From the NCBI RefSeq assembly GCF_019583405.1, contig NZ_SZUU01000005.1, positions 291,345 through 355,344 of the forward strand: a stretch of 64,000 nucleotides of DNA. Reading direction: 5' to 3'. Below, piece by piece: positions 1 through 9,597 of this stretch (position 1 is the first letter of the stretch; each line of letters starts with the position of its first letter). Made by a program: the position numbers and the translations under genes. This DNA is from Bacteroides fragilis. Lineage in GTDB: Bacteria > Bacteroidota > Bacteroidia > Bacteroidales > Bacteroidaceae. The notes below the pieces were generated by a model. It was given only the letters and a program-made list of their open reading frames with translations, was not told the origin of the DNA and did no database searches.

Positions 1-46
1 TTCCTACTATCAACAGATCGGGAGGCTTGTGGAGGAAATCGTAAGT

Positions 47-790
47 TTATCGGATGCTTTCCAGTATTTTCGGTTTCAGGATGGCAGTCCACAGATCGTA
101 ACCGTTCTGATTCATGTGCAATCCGTCCTGTTTAAAGATGTCTTTTCTTAGCTTTCCATTGTTGTCGTACAAGCAAGAGGCTACGTCGACATAAGTGAGT
201 CCGTCAGTCTTCGAAGCATATTCTTCGAGCAAAGTGTTAATGATTTCATGTTTCGGAATCATTTCCTTGCGTGCGAGCGAAGGCTTGTAAGAGAGAATAA
301 ACACCGGAATATCCGGGTAATCCCGTTGCAGGCGGTCGGTTAGCAGGCGGAAGAAGTCGAATGTCTCGCCGATAGTCAGATCTTCGGGAGTGCCTGCGAG
401 ATCATTTTCTACGTAAACCACAATGCTGCGGGGATGGTATCCCCGGGCGATTACATCGTAATTGTAGAGCATATCCCGAAGGGCGGCACCTCCGTACGAA
501 CGCCGGAGAATCTTTAGCGGGGCCATGTCCCGGTAGATATTATCCCACAAGTTAATGGAAGAACTACCCAAAAAGAGTACATCACAGGAGGTATCTTTCA
601 GTGTCCGGTTCTCCGTTTGGTATCGGTCTATTTCGCCTTGATACCGGGTTATCCATTTTGTAGGGTCGGTGTGCCGGACGGTGAGATATCCGATGAAGCG
701 TACCGAATCCTGTGAGGTTTGTGCCTCCGCCGGAATGTTATTCCAGCAGAGGAGAACTGTGCATAAAGCGATAAGTATCGATTTTATCAT
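47..790 (-). CDS. SGNH/GDSL-family esterase, periplasmic
   Basis: A secreted SGNH-fold hydrolase of 247 residues with a Sec signal peptide (hydrophobic residues 4-16, cut near 23). The four SGNH blocks are visible: FLGSSS at 73-78 (nucleophile probably S77), the glycine block around YGGA at 99-102, the Asn block VENDL at 127-131, and the DGLH block at 222-225 supplying Asp and His. The family removes acyl groups from sugars or lipids; the substrate cannot be read from sequence. Its ATG follows the stop of the GH144 gene with no gap, so it is the last gene of the glucan locus and may remove ester decorations (for example succinyl groups) from the glucan. That role is inference. Confidence 0.85.
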   Translation of the reverse strand: MIKSILIALCTVLLCWNNIPAEAQTSQDSVRFIGYLTVRHTDPTKWITRYQGEIDRYQTENRTLKDTSCDVLFLGSSSINLWDNIYRDMAPLKILRRSYGGAALRDMLYNYDVIARGYHPRSIVVYVENDLAGTPEDLTIGETFDFFRLLTDRLQRDYPDIPVFILSYKPSLARKEMIPKHEIINTLLEEYASKTDGLTYVDVASCLYDNNGKLRKDIFKQDGLHMNQNGYDLWTAILKPKILESIR

Positions 791-2146
791 TTATTTCTTT
801 ACATTGAATCCCAGTTTCTTCAATCCGTTCTGTACGTCGGGGTGGCTCATGAAGAGTTTCCACAACAGTCCTGTCCGGTAGTTTTCTATCATTACGGCTA
901 TCGGCCCTTGGTCGATGGCCAGATATCGTTTCGGATACCAATCGGCGGTTTCGCTGAAAGCGTCATAGAATCCGTAAGGACCGAATACTTTGTCTCCCAT
1001 CTCATACAGATGGCGCATCACTTGCAGTGACTGTTCCGGTGTATAGACGATGGAAGATAGAGCGGCAGTGGGAGAGATGACTCCCCGGTCGTCACGTTCC
1101 AACGGTCCATGGGCGGCGTATCCATCTACGGAGTAACTTGCGGTCAGTCCCCAACAGTCTGCTCCGTAGCCTTTATAGTGCTTCGGATTGCGAATGCAGT
1201 ATTCACGGTTTACTAATGTGAGATTTCGCATTTCGTTAAAGTAACTCGGACAATACTCGTCTTTCAGTCCCACCGGATCGAGTCCGAGGAAAGAGTATTG
1301 TGCCCAGAACAACGGCCCTGCTTCTCCGCCCTGATAGCGCAGGTGTAGTTCGATGCCTTCTACCTTGTGGGGTGAAACGATTGCTCCGTTTTGTGCCCAT
1401 CCTTCATGATAGACCGCAGCCGGCACTCCATGAGTCGGAGAAGCGGCGGCAAGGATATACATAATCAGACATTCATTGTAGCCGTGTACCGGAAAGTCCA
1501 TTTCCCAGCCATATTCGGGACTCCAGTGCCAGTAAAGCACATTTTGCCCGTCACGGCGATACCAGTTCCAGTCTACCTCCCGCCATAGTTTATCAATACG
1601 TGCCGCAAGAGCTTTTTCTTCGGTTGAACCTCCTGCATAGTATTGATGTACGGCCAGCAGACCTTGCATCAGGAAAGCTGTTTCTACCAGGTCGCCTCCA
1701 TTATCCTTCTGTCCGAAAGGTTGTACATGTCCCGTTTCTCCGTTCCACCAATGCGGATATGCACCTTTAAAGCGGTCGGCTTTCTCCAGAAAACCGACAA
1801 TTTTCTCCATACGCCGTAAGCCTTCTTCCCTGCTGACGTATCCCCGATCAATACCGGCCAGGATAGCCATAATGCCGAAGCCGCTGCCTCCTGAGGTAAC
1901 AATCTCCGGTCCCCCTGCCGGGTATTCGCCATCCATGTGATAGCGCTCGCGTGCCAGTCCGCTATTAGGTTCGGCAGCATCCCAGAAGTAGTTGAAGGTT
2001 CGTCGCTGGACGGTATCCATCAAAGCGTCATCTGTCAGTGATGTGGCAGACGAGGGCTTTTCTTTCGGCTTGCAAGCTACAAAAAGAAAAAGAGCGAAGA
2101 GGACGAAGAAGAGCTTGCTGTTGTGAGTGACAAGTTGGGTATTCAT
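791..2146 (-). CDS. GH144-type endo-beta-1,2-glucanase lipoprotein
   Basis: A 451-residue lipoprotein with lipobox LFVAC (lipid-bearing C25). It is recognised as the 'glucoamylase-like' alpha/alpha-barrel family that includes GH144 endo-beta-1,2-glucanases. Visible features are the conserved start TFNYFWDAAEP at 50-60, a Gly-rich segment near 84-91, and Trp/Tyr-rich barrel segments in the second half. The predicted role is cleavage of beta-1,2-glucan to short sophoro-oligosaccharides at the cell surface or in the periplasm. It sits between a GH3 beta-glucosidase and an SGNH esterase, downstream of SusC/SusD. The same set of families occurs around the characterised B. thetaiotaomicron GH3 enzyme BT_3567, which acts on beta-1,2-glucooligosaccharides (from memory). 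Catalytic acids were not mapped. Other uncharacterised members of the fold could have another specificity. Confidence 0.82.
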   Translation of the reverse strand: MNTQLVTHNSKLFFVLFALFLFVACKPKEKPSSATSLTDDALMDTVQRRTFNYFWDAAEPNSGLARERYHMDGEYPAGGPEIVTSGGSGFGIMAILAGIDRGYVSREEGLRRMEKIVGFLEKADRFKGAYPHWWNGETGHVQPFGQKDNGGDLVETAFLMQGLLAVHQYYAGGSTEEKALAARIDKLWREVDWNWYRRDGQNVLYWHWSPEYGWEMDFPVHGYNECLIMYILAAASPTHGVPAAVYHEGWAQNGAIVSPHKVEGIELHLRYQGGEAGPLFWAQYSFLGLDPVGLKDEYCPSYFNEMRNLTLVNREYCIRNPKHYKGYGADCWGLTASYSVDGYAAHGPLERDDRGVISPTAALSSIVYTPEQSLQVMRHLYEMGDKVFGPYGFYDAFSETADWYPKRYLAIDQGPIAVMIENYRTGLLWKLFMSHPDVQNGLKKLGFNVKK

Positions 2147-2175
2147 AATGATTTCTTGTTTGTAATGGTTTTTGT

Positions 2176-2271
2176 TTCACCACAGATTACACGGATTTTC
2201 ACAGATTAATTATTTATCCCGTTGATATTTAAGATTAAAATTCTGTGTTAATCTGTGTAATCTGTGGTGAG
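2176..2271. repeat. Palindromic intergenic repeat (CACAGATTACAC type)
   Basis: The 158-nt gap between the GH3 and GH144 genes holds an inverted repeat: CACCACAGATTACAC at 2178-2192 is the perfect reverse complement of 2255-2269. Inside it, TCACAGATTAA near 2209 pairs with TTAATCTGTG near 2248. Transcribed, it forms a long hairpin. The arms resemble a repeat seen in many Bacteroides intergenic regions (recollection). It may stabilise or attenuate mRNA between the genes. Confidence 0.75.
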
Positions 2272-2304
2272 ATTAATTCATTTCTATTCCCTTGTGTAGC
2301 CGAT

Positions 2305-4605
2305 TCAACGCAACGTGAACCGTGCCGTTTTCACGTTCTGGCTGTCAGGTCCTATCATTACATCGAAATCGCCCGGCTCAGCTACAAACTTCAAGTCGGC
2401 ATTGTAAAACTTCAACATTTCCGGAGCTATTGTAAAGCGGACGGTTCTTGATTCATTCGGTTGCAGATAGATCTTTTCAAATCCTTTCAGTTCTTTGACC
2501 GGGCGGGTGACACTGCCCACCAAGTCGCGGATGTAGAGTTGCACCACTTCACTGCCGGCACGGTCCCCGGTATTCGTTACGGTGACGGAGGCTACCAGTT
2601 CATTGTCCATTCCGATAGACGACCGGTTCAGAGTGATGTCACTAAATTGGAAGGTCGTGTACGACAGTCCGTATCCGAACGGATAGAGAGCATCATTGTC
2701 CACGTCAAGATAGTTGCTGCGGAATTTCTCGAACCATTTGCCTTCTTTCAGCGGTCGTCCGGTATTCTTGTGTGCATAATAAAGTGGGATCTGCCCTACA
2801 CTTTTCGGGAAAGTCATGGTCAGTTTTCCGCCCGGGTTGACTGCGCCGAACAATACGTCTCCGATAGCCGGACCGGCTTCGGAACCTCCGAACCATACGT
2901 TCAGGATCGCAGGAACATGTTCCTGTTCCCAATTGAGTACCAGCGGACGGCCTGTAAACAGGACGAGAACTACCGGCTTGCCTGTTTTCAGCAAAGCCTC
3001 CAACAGAGTGTGCTGTACATCCGGCAGATTGAGGTTGGTGCGGCTACTGCTTTCACCGCTCATCTCCGACGATTCGCCCAATGCGGCAACAATCACGTCC
3101 GCTTGTGAAGCTACTTTCAGCGCTTCGTCCAGCATTTGCTGATCCGTACGGTTATCGCGGTTCAGCGAACGGCCGAACATGGTTGCCCTCTCTTCATAAC
3201 CAGCATCACCGATCAGGTTACTGCCTTTGGCATAAAGTATTTTTCCCTGATTGCCCACCCATTCGGTCAAACCTTCTACCAAAGAAGGGCTTTTGTCCAG
3301 TACGGCAGCTACGCTCCATGTGCCCGGCATATTCGAACGGGTATTGGCCAAAGGGCCGATCACTGCAATAGTACTGGTAGGAGAGAGGGGAAGTACAGGT
3401 GCGAGGGCAGGTGAAAGTCCCTCATTCTTCAGCAGTACGAAGCTTTCTCCTGCAATTCTCCGGGCTACGGCACGGTGCTCTTTGGTGAAGATGTCGCGTG
3501 CCGGACGTTTCAGGTCACAGTATTTATAGGGATTGTCAAACAGCCCCAGTTTGTATTTGGCTTCCAGGATACGCCGGCAAGCTGTGTTGACCGTTTCGAC
3601 CGATACCTTGCCTTGTTCAACAGATTTTTTCAATGTGCCTACGAAACCATCGCTTACCATGTCCATATCTACTCCGGCATTGATGGCACGTGCCGATACG
3701 GTTTGCAAGTCTCCGATTCCGTGTTCTATCATTTCGGAGATTCCGGTGAAGTCTGTTACCACGAAACCATTAAATCCCCATGCACCGCGCAACACATCGG
3801 TCATCAGCCATTTATTGGCTGTTGCCGGCACACCTTCCACTTCGTTGAAAGAAGCCATTACACTACCTGCCCCGGCTTCTACACCGGCCTGATAGGGGAG
3901 CATATAATCGTTGAACATTCGTTGGCGGCTCATATCTACGGTGTTATAATCCCGCCCGGCCTCGGCTGCTCCATACAGAGCAAAATGCTTGATGCAGGCC
4001 ATGATCTCATCATTACGGTTCATGTCTTTTCCCTGATATCCGCGCACCATGGCCCGGGCTATCAGTGCACCGAGGAAGGGATCTTCGCCCGAACCTTCGG
4101 ATACCCGTCCCCAACGGGGATCACGGCTGATGTCCACCATCGGACTAAAGGTCCACGAAATGCCGTCGGCGCTGGCTTCGACGGCGGCGATACGTGCCGA
4201 TTCTTCGATAGCCGGAATATCCCAGGTACACGAAAGCCCTAATGGGATAGGAAAGATGGTTTCGTAGCCGTGAATCACGTCCATCCCAAAGAGCAGAGGG
4301 ATACCCAAGCGGGAGTTCTCTACGGCCAGGCGCTGTACGTCACGGATTTTATCCACCCCTTTCAGGTTGAATAATCCGCCTACTTCACCTCGCTTTATCT
4401 TGGCGGCGATGTCGCTGCTTTTAGCCTGTCCGGTGGTGATTTCACCTGTTACCGGCAAGTTAAGCTGCCCTATTTTTTCTTCCAGGGTCATCCGTTTCAG
4501 CAGATTGTCGAGGAAACGGTCCATGTCCTGAGGAGCTTTTTGCGCTTGCAGCCCTAACGGGAGTAAAAGTGCAAGCAGAATGAGTAAAGAATATTTTTTG
4601 TTCAT
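2305..4605 (-). CDS. GH3 beta-glucosidase (BglX-like), probable beta-1,2-glucooligosaccharide enzyme
   Basis: A full-length, three-domain family 3 glycoside hydrolase (766 residues) with a signal peptide (residues 1-21). The (beta/alpha)8 domain carries KHFALYG and the nucleophile motif VVTDF with D285. It is followed by the alpha/beta sandwich (SSEMSGE segment, likely acid/base region) and a C-terminal fibronectin-III-like domain ending near the stop. It hydrolyses terminal beta-glucose from oligosaccharides in the periplasm. Placed with SusC, SusD and a GH144 endo-glucanase, it would complete breakdown of imported beta-1,2-glucan oligomers to glucose. Specificity is inferred from this neighbourhood and from similarity of locus content to that of BT_3567. 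The gene is flanked on both sides by palindromic repeats. Confidence 0.9.
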   Translation of the reverse strand: MNKKYSLLILLALLLPLGLQAQKAPQDMDRFLDNLLKRMTLEEKIGQLNLPVTGEITTGQAKSSDIAAKIKRGEVGGLFNLKGVDKIRDVQRLAVENSRLGIPLLFGMDVIHGYETIFPIPLGLSCTWDIPAIEESARIAAVEASADGISWTFSPMVDISRDPRWGRVSEGSGEDPFLGALIARAMVRGYQGKDMNRNDEIMACIKHFALYGAAEAGRDYNTVDMSRQRMFNDYMLPYQAGVEAGAGSVMASFNEVEGVPATANKWLMTDVLRGAWGFNGFVVTDFTGISEMIEHGIGDLQTVSARAINAGVDMDMVSDGFVGTLKKSVEQGKVSVETVNTACRRILEAKYKLGLFDNPYKYCDLKRPARDIFTKEHRAVARRIAGESFVLLKNEGLSPALAPVLPLSPTSTIAVIGPLANTRSNMPGTWSVAAVLDKSPSLVEGLTEWVGNQGKILYAKGSNLIGDAGYEERATMFGRSLNRDNRTDQQMLDEALKVASQADVIVAALGESSEMSGESSSRTNLNLPDVQHTLLEALLKTGKPVVLVLFTGRPLVLNWEQEHVPAILNVWFGGSEAGPAIGDVLFGAVNPGGKLTMTFPKSVGQIPLYYAHKNTGRPLKEGKWFEKFRSNYLDVDNDALYPFGYGLSYTTFQFSDITLNRSSIGMDNELVASVTVTNTGDRAGSEVVQLYIRDLVGSVTRPVKELKGFEKIYLQPNESRTVRFTIAPEMLKFYNADLKFVAEPGDFDVMIGPDSQNVKTARFTLR

Positions 4606-4626
4606 AACTGTATATGTTTTTTACTT

Positions 4627-4700
4627 CACCACAGAGGCACAGAGTTTTAATCTCTACGGGATATATAAATCTCTGTGGGACTCTGTGTTACTCTGTGGTG
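4627..4700. repeat. Palindromic intergenic repeat (CACAGAGGCACAGAG type)
   Basis: In the 100-nt gap between the SusD and GH3 genes, CACCACAGAG (4627-4636) pairs with CTCTGTGGTG (4691-4700), and CACAGAG (4638-4644) with CTCTGTG (4681-4687). The outer tips match those of the repeat at 2178-2269 but the cores differ, so these are two related but distinct repeat types. A hairpin here could act as a processing or stability element between susD and the enzyme genes. Confidence 0.72.
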
Positions 4701-4705
4701 TGCTC

Positions 4706-6226
4706 TTAATAATCCGGGTTCTGTACCAATACGCCTTTTGATTTATCTATCTCGTCCTGTGGAAGCGGCAGCAAGGCATTCTTGGGTTGATAACCCGTTT
4801 TGCCCGCAGCGTGGAGCACTTGCGAAGCGATACCCCAGCGTACCAGGTCGTAGAAACGTCCCGATTCCAATCCCAGTTCTACCCGTCGTTCGTGGCGGAT
4901 GGCATCACGCAGTACGGTCTGATCCAATGAAGTCACTTTGGGCAGAATATCCAGGTTGTTGCCACGGGCGCGGGCACGTACCATTTCCAGATAACCCGAT
5001 GCTTCGCCTGTTTTCCCTAACTCATTAGCCGATTCTGCTGCCATCAGCACTACGTCACCATAGCGGATGACACGGATGTTTACCCAAAAACCGTGTCGGG
5101 TAAACTCTTCGCGGAGTGCCGGGTTGGTATAAGCTTTCTTGTTAAAATAAGTACCGTCGGCTTGAGATACCGGAGACTCTCCATAAGGTTTGTTGGTATT
5201 TTCGGGAGTGATCGGATCAGTATCCGAACGACGGAAGTAAAGCAGCGTAGCATCTTTGCGCGGGTCGCCCGGTTCGAATGCTTCACCCATCAGCTCTGTT
5301 CCCATGTGCCATCCCCAGCCGAGGTCCCATTGGCCGGAACCCCGTACACCTTGTACTTCGCAGAACTGGCTGCCGATTTTATCGCTTGCCGGCAGAGCGG
5401 CAGTAGATGCACATTGCAACTCGAATACCGACTCACTGCTGTTCTCCCCTTCATCGGTGAAGATGATATCATAAGGAGTATCCAGATTGTATTGCCCTGA
5501 ATTCATTACATCGGTCGCAGCGGTATACATGTTCTGCCAGTCATTGCGCATCATATATGTGCGGGCATGCAGTGCACGGGCACTTCCCCAGGTGAGTCGT
5601 CCCAGATAAGCGGACTGCCATTGACGGGGTAAGAGCCCTTCGGCCTGTGTCAGGTCAGAGTCGATTTGTTTGTAAATTTCTTCGGAGGTGCTCTTCGGTA
5701 CGTTTGCTTCCGAGGCATCGTTCACTTTGAAAGTGACCAACGGTACTTCGCCGAATGCACGAACCAGGTTGAAGTAACAATAAGCACGGAAGAAAAGAGC
5801 TTCACCCTTATTCCGGAGGTCGTTCTCTTCCGTCAGGTTACCTTTCTCAATCGTCTCTATAACATCGTTACACTGATAGATGACGGCGTAGTTCTGACTC
5901 CAGTAGGCTTTGATCAGTCCGTTACTGGCGTTGTACTGAAAATCATCGTACATCGCAGCCTGATCGGCTCCGTCACTGGCAGTACTTCCTTTTTCCGAAT
6001 CTTCCGAACGGAAATATTCGATGGCAAAGGCGGGGATACCGGCGGTGATGTTATAATTACGCATCATGGTGTAAATGTTGAAGACCTTTCCTTCGGCAAG
6101 TGCCCCGGGATTATCGTCTTCGGTAAACTGTCCCTGTGGGTGACGGTCCAGAAAATCGTTGCAACTGCTGAAGCTCAGAGCCGATACAGCTAATGCAATG
6201 GGTAAAATGTATTTATTTAGTTTCAT
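4706..6226 (-). CDS. RagB/SusD-family glycan-binding lipoprotein
   Basis: A 506-residue outer-membrane lipoprotein with lipobox FSSC (C22) followed by NDFLDRHP, the usual SusD start. It has the SusD-like N-terminal TPR region (AEALFFRAYCYFNLVRAFGE-type helix near 140-160) and the C-terminal RagB segment ending with a motif of the form LPLPQDEID and VQNPDY. It caps the SusC channel and binds glucan oligomers at the cell surface. It starts 11 nt downstream of the susC stop, so both are co-transcribed. The ligand is inferred from the downstream GH144/GH3 genes. Confidence 0.92.
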   Translation of the reverse strand: MKLNKYILPIALAVSALSFSSCNDFLDRHPQGQFTEDDNPGALAEGKVFNIYTMMRNYNITAGIPAFAIEYFRSEDSEKGSTASDGADQAAMYDDFQYNASNGLIKAYWSQNYAVIYQCNDVIETIEKGNLTEENDLRNKGEALFFRAYCYFNLVRAFGEVPLVTFKVNDASEANVPKSTSEEIYKQIDSDLTQAEGLLPRQWQSAYLGRLTWGSARALHARTYMMRNDWQNMYTAATDVMNSGQYNLDTPYDIIFTDEGENSSESVFELQCASTAALPASDKIGSQFCEVQGVRGSGQWDLGWGWHMGTELMGEAFEPGDPRKDATLLYFRRSDTDPITPENTNKPYGESPVSQADGTYFNKKAYTNPALREEFTRHGFWVNIRVIRYGDVVLMAAESANELGKTGEASGYLEMVRARARGNNLDILPKVTSLDQTVLRDAIRHERRVELGLESGRFYDLVRWGIASQVLHAAGKTGYQPKNALLPLPQDEIDKSKGVLVQNPDY

Positions 6227-6237
6227 ACTCTGCTTCG

Positions 6238-9200
6238 TTAAAATGTTAAGTTAATACCAAATGTATAGACTGCCGGTACCGGATATGTCCCGTTGTCCAC
6301 TCCGAAAGCAATGGCCGATCCACCGATTTCCGGTGTGTAACCTGTGTTGTGCTTCCATGTCTTCAGGTTCTGTATGTTGACGTAAACCTTCAGGGCCTGC
6401 ATGCGTATCTTTGACAGCAAAGTCTTGTCGAAACTGTAGGCCAGTTGCAGGTTACGGATGCGGAAGAAGCTGCCGTCTTCGATGAAGTACTCGGAGTTCT
6501 CGCTGTTGATGGCATGCTTTGTATTCAGCAGGGGTTGTGTGTTCGAAGTGCCTTCTCCGTGCCAGCGGTCGAGACGTTGTTCCATATAGTTGAACTGTGC
6601 CCAATTATAGTTGTCCCAGGTACGATAGATCTGGTTGCCGCCTTGTCCCATCATTTCCATGCTGAGTTCCCAGTTCTTATATGAGAGTCCGAGGCTGATG
6701 CCGTATGTCACGTCCGGAGTCGGATCACCGATTTTTGTACGGTCGTCCGGTGTGATTTTTCCGTCTCCGTTTACATCGGCAAACTTCAGGTCGCCCGGAG
6801 TGACGGTTGCCAATGTGTTCACCGGGGAAGCATCGATTTCAGCCTGATTCTGGTAAACGCCGGCTACTTTATAGCCGTAGAAATAACCGATCGGGTAGCC
6901 TGCCATTGTATAGCTTTGGCTCTTATCGCCTGCGATGATGGAGTATCCATCCTGTACCAGACTTTTCACTTTGTTGCTGATAGTGGTCAGGTTCGCGCTG
7001 ACAGAGTATCCCCAGTCACCGATCTGATCTCTCCAGGAAGCCATCAGTTCGACACCTTTGTTCTCAATCTCTCCGAGGTTTCCGATACCCGGCACGGTTC
7101 CCGACAAACCGGGTACAGTGGCAAGCAGGTCTTTGGTATTTTTCTTATAGTATACCCCTTCGAAATGGAAACGGTTACGGAACATATTGGTTTCAAAACC
7201 GGTTTCCCATGCTTCTACTTTTTCCCAGCGCAGGCGCGGGTTGGGCAGGTAAGCCAGTTGGTAACCCGGATAGATGATAGCCGGTTTGCCGAATACGGCG
7301 GCAAAAGCATTCTCCAACAACGGTTCTGCCGGATAAGCCCTATCCATATTCTGGTTACCTAATGTACCCCACGAACCTTTCAGTTTCAACATGTCCAGCC
7401 ACGTGATATCTTTCATGAACTCCTCTTCGGTCATCAACCATCCGGCACCTATAGAGTAGAAGTTCTGCCACTGGTTGCCGGTATATGCGAAAGCTGAAGA
7501 ACCGTCGCGGCGGAACGAACCGTTGAACAGGTATTTACCTTTATAGTTGTAGATGACGCGTGCCAGCATAGATACGGTGGTGCGCTCCCATTGTGTACTT
7601 CCGTTGGTGGCTGTAGCCAGGTCGCCGATGCTGACGAACCATTTATCGGGATTGTTCGGAATCACCAGCCCGATGCCCTGTCCGCGCGAAGCATCCAGTC
7701 CGCTGAGCGAATTATAATAGGTTGTGAAACCGGCGGTGGCAGTCAGGTTGTGTGTACCGTCGGCAAAACTGTTTTGGTAAGTCAACAGATAGTCACTCTG
7801 AACCTTGGTTTCGTTTTGCTTGTTCTGGCTCACTTCTGTTTTTCCGTTTCCGAGCGTAGCGACATTCCCGGCTACGGTTGCGTCATATACCTTGATAATC
7901 GGTTTGTAAGTCCGGCTGTCATTGGTGGCATAGTCCATAGAGAACATTGCCTTGAATGTGAAATGTTTCAGGAAATCCACTTCACCGTAAATGCTGCCCG
8001 ATGCACGGTAATTGATGGCACGGGTGGTGTTGGCACGTAGATCTACGTCGACCAACGGATTGGTCATCTGTGCTTTCTGGAATTCCGGCAATGAAGTATA
8101 TAGTCCGTATTCTTCGTTATATACCGGAGCTACCGGAGTGGTACGGATAGCGTTCAGAACCGTTTTGCTGTCGGCCGGGAGCATACGTGCCCCGTTGAAC
8201 TGAAATCCCACTTTGATATCTTTGGTGATTTTATAATCATTACTTGCATTGATCGTCACTTTGCTATACTTCTCATGCTTGATGTTTCCCTGTTCGTGCG
8301 AGTAGCCCACACCGAGATAGAAACTATGTTTTTCCGAAGCACCTGTGATACTGATGTTATTGTTCGTGATGAATCCGGTCTGGAATATTTCGTCTTGCCA
8401 GTCCGTATTTGCGTTCCAGTTGCTGAAGTCGAATGGGGTGTTTCCCTGATTCGCCATCTGCTCGTTATAGAGTTCCTTGAACTGTGGCGCATTCACCATT
8501 TTGATTTTGTCTACTACGCTCTTCCAGCCGAAAGAGGTGTTGATGTTGACCAGCGTCTGTCCCTCTTTGGCGCGTTTGGTAGTTACGATGATCACACCGT
8601 TGGCACCACGCACACCGAATATGGCCAGTGAGGAAGGGTCTTTCAATACTTCCATCGACTCGATATCTTCCGGATTCAGGAAGTTGATATTGTCGTTGAA
8701 CAGTCCGTCCACAACATACAGAGGCTTGTAACCATTGATAGAGTTCGTACCGCGGATACGTATTTCCGGGTCGGCACCGGCTTGTCCGGAATTGACGATC
8801 TGCACACCTGCTATCTTTCCTTGGAGGGACGATAATGGGTTGGTTGCCGGTTTGTTGGCTATCTCCGAACCCTTGATGTTGGTAATAGATCCGGTCAGGT
8901 CACGCTTCTTGGCACTACCGTAACCGATAATTACTGTTTCGGCAAGCATTTGTGAGTCGTCTTTAAGCGTGACATTTATCACAGTTTGCTGCCCCACTTT
9001 GATTTCCTGCTTTTCATATCCTACATACGAGAACACGAGTACATCGTTGGGCGTTACCGAGATGGAGTATTTGCCATCCATATCGGTCACAGCTCCGGTA
9101 GAAGTGCCTTTTACCTGGATAGATGCACCGATCAGGGGCTCGTTAAATGAATCTGTAACAGTACCTGTCACTGTTTTCGTTTGAGCCATGGCCACCGATG

Positions 9201-9306
9201 CGCTCAGCAGTAGGCAAGTCAGGACAAATACACTTTTTAGCCATAAGGCTCTCTTCTGCCGAAGAAGTCGTAAAGGTTTAGTCTTCATTGCATTAAATTT
9301 TACCAT
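6238..9306 (-). CDS. SusC/RagA-family TonB-dependent outer-membrane transporter
   Basis: A TonB-linked outer-membrane transporter of about 1,020 residues. From the ATG at 9304-9306: a signal peptide with hydrophobic core 24-39 and cut after AMAQ, a carboxypeptidase-regulatory-like domain (about 45-115), a TonB-box-like ETVIIGYG at 123-130, a plug domain with the SusC motif LYVVDG, then a beta-barrel ending in a Phe (GINLTF). A GTG at 9330 would add eight residues, and an ATG at 9288 would remove six; 9306 is chosen because it is an ATG and keeps the basic run before the signal peptide. It leads the five-gene locus and imports the glucan oligomers held by SusD. Confidence 0.9.
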   Translation of the reverse strand: MVKFNAMKTKPLRLLRQKRALWLKSVFVLTCLLLSASVAMAQTKTVTGTVTDSFNEPLIGASIQVKGTSTGAVTDMDGKYSISVTPNDVLVFSYVGYEKQEIKVGQQTVINVTLKDDSQMLAETVIIGYGSAKKRDLTGSITNIKGSEIANKPATNPLSSLQGKIAGVQIVNSGQAGADPEIRIRGTNSINGYKPLYVVDGLFNDNINFLNPEDIESMEVLKDPSSLAIFGVRGANGVIIVTTKRAKEGQTLVNINTSFGWKSVVDKIKMVNAPQFKELYNEQMANQGNTPFDFSNWNANTDWQDEIFQTGFITNNNISITGASEKHSFYLGVGYSHEQGNIKHEKYSKVTINASNDYKITKDIKVGFQFNGARMLPADSKTVLNAIRTTPVAPVYNEEYGLYTSLPEFQKAQMTNPLVDVDLRANTTRAINYRASGSIYGEVDFLKHFTFKAMFSMDYATNDSRTYKPIIKVYDATVAGNVATLGNGKTEVSQNKQNETKVQSDYLLTYQNSFADGTHNLTATAGFTTYYNSLSGLDASRGQGIGLVIPNNPDKWFVSIGDLATATNGSTQWERTTVSMLARVIYNYKGKYLFNGSFRRDGSSAFAYTGNQWQNFYSIGAGWLMTEEEFMKDITWLDMLKLKGSWGTLGNQNMDRAYPAEPLLENAFAAVFGKPAIIYPGYQLAYLPNPRLRWEKVEAWETGFETNMFRNRFHFEGVYYKKNTKDLLATVPGLSGTVPGIGNLGEIENKGVELMASWRDQIGDWGYSVSANLTTISNKVKSLVQDGYSIIAGDKSQSYTMAGYPIGYFYGYKVAGVYQNQAEIDASPVNTLATVTPGDLKFADVNGDGKITPDDRTKIGDPTPDVTYGISLGLSYKNWELSMEMMGQGGNQIYRTWDNYNWAQFNYMEQRLDRWHGEGTSNTQPLLNTKHAINSENSEYFIEDGSFFRIRNLQLAYSFDKTLLSKIRMQALKVYVNIQNLKTWKHNTGYTPEIGGSAIAFGVDNGTYPVPAVYTFGINLTF

Positions 9307-9376
9307 TGTATAACTATTTTGATTTAACACACCTTCTGCCAGCTCTCTTTCAGATACTCGATAGTTATATCGACGG

Positions 9377-9384
9377 CAAAAGTA
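9377..9384 (-). promoter_or_regulatory. Bacteroides -7 element of the susC locus promoter
   Basis: On the minus strand this reads TACTTTTG, an exact TAnnTTTG match, about 70 nt upstream of the susC ATG. A T-rich -33 candidate lies around 9406-9411. No regulator gene (HTCS or sigma/anti-sigma pair) flanks this side. The rest of 9385-9597 shows no gene or convincing structure. Confidence 0.6.
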
Positions 9385-9597
9385 CCCAATGAAACAAATA
9401 AATGTCGAAAAAGATGTGAACGGATGGAGACTCCCTGCACTTTTAACATATGCCGGACTTGGAATCCGACTAATGTAGAAGAAGTTTCTATTATGATATA
9501 TTTACCTTATGATGGTTGTTGGATTTTATATAATTGTATGGAATTATGTGCTTTAATTGAATCGCTTTTTGAGTTGCGTTTATTATCTAATTGTTAA

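Noticed and set aside
1..46. Possible 3' end of a plus-strand gene entering from the left (frame with TAA at 42-44, or the frame reading QQIGRLVEEIV)
   Set aside because: Too short to decide which frame, if any, is coding.
3475..4242. A 255-codon open frame antisense to the GH3 gene
   Set aside because: It is a shadow of a clearly conserved enzyme; composition rich in Cys, His and Tyr with no recognisable domain.
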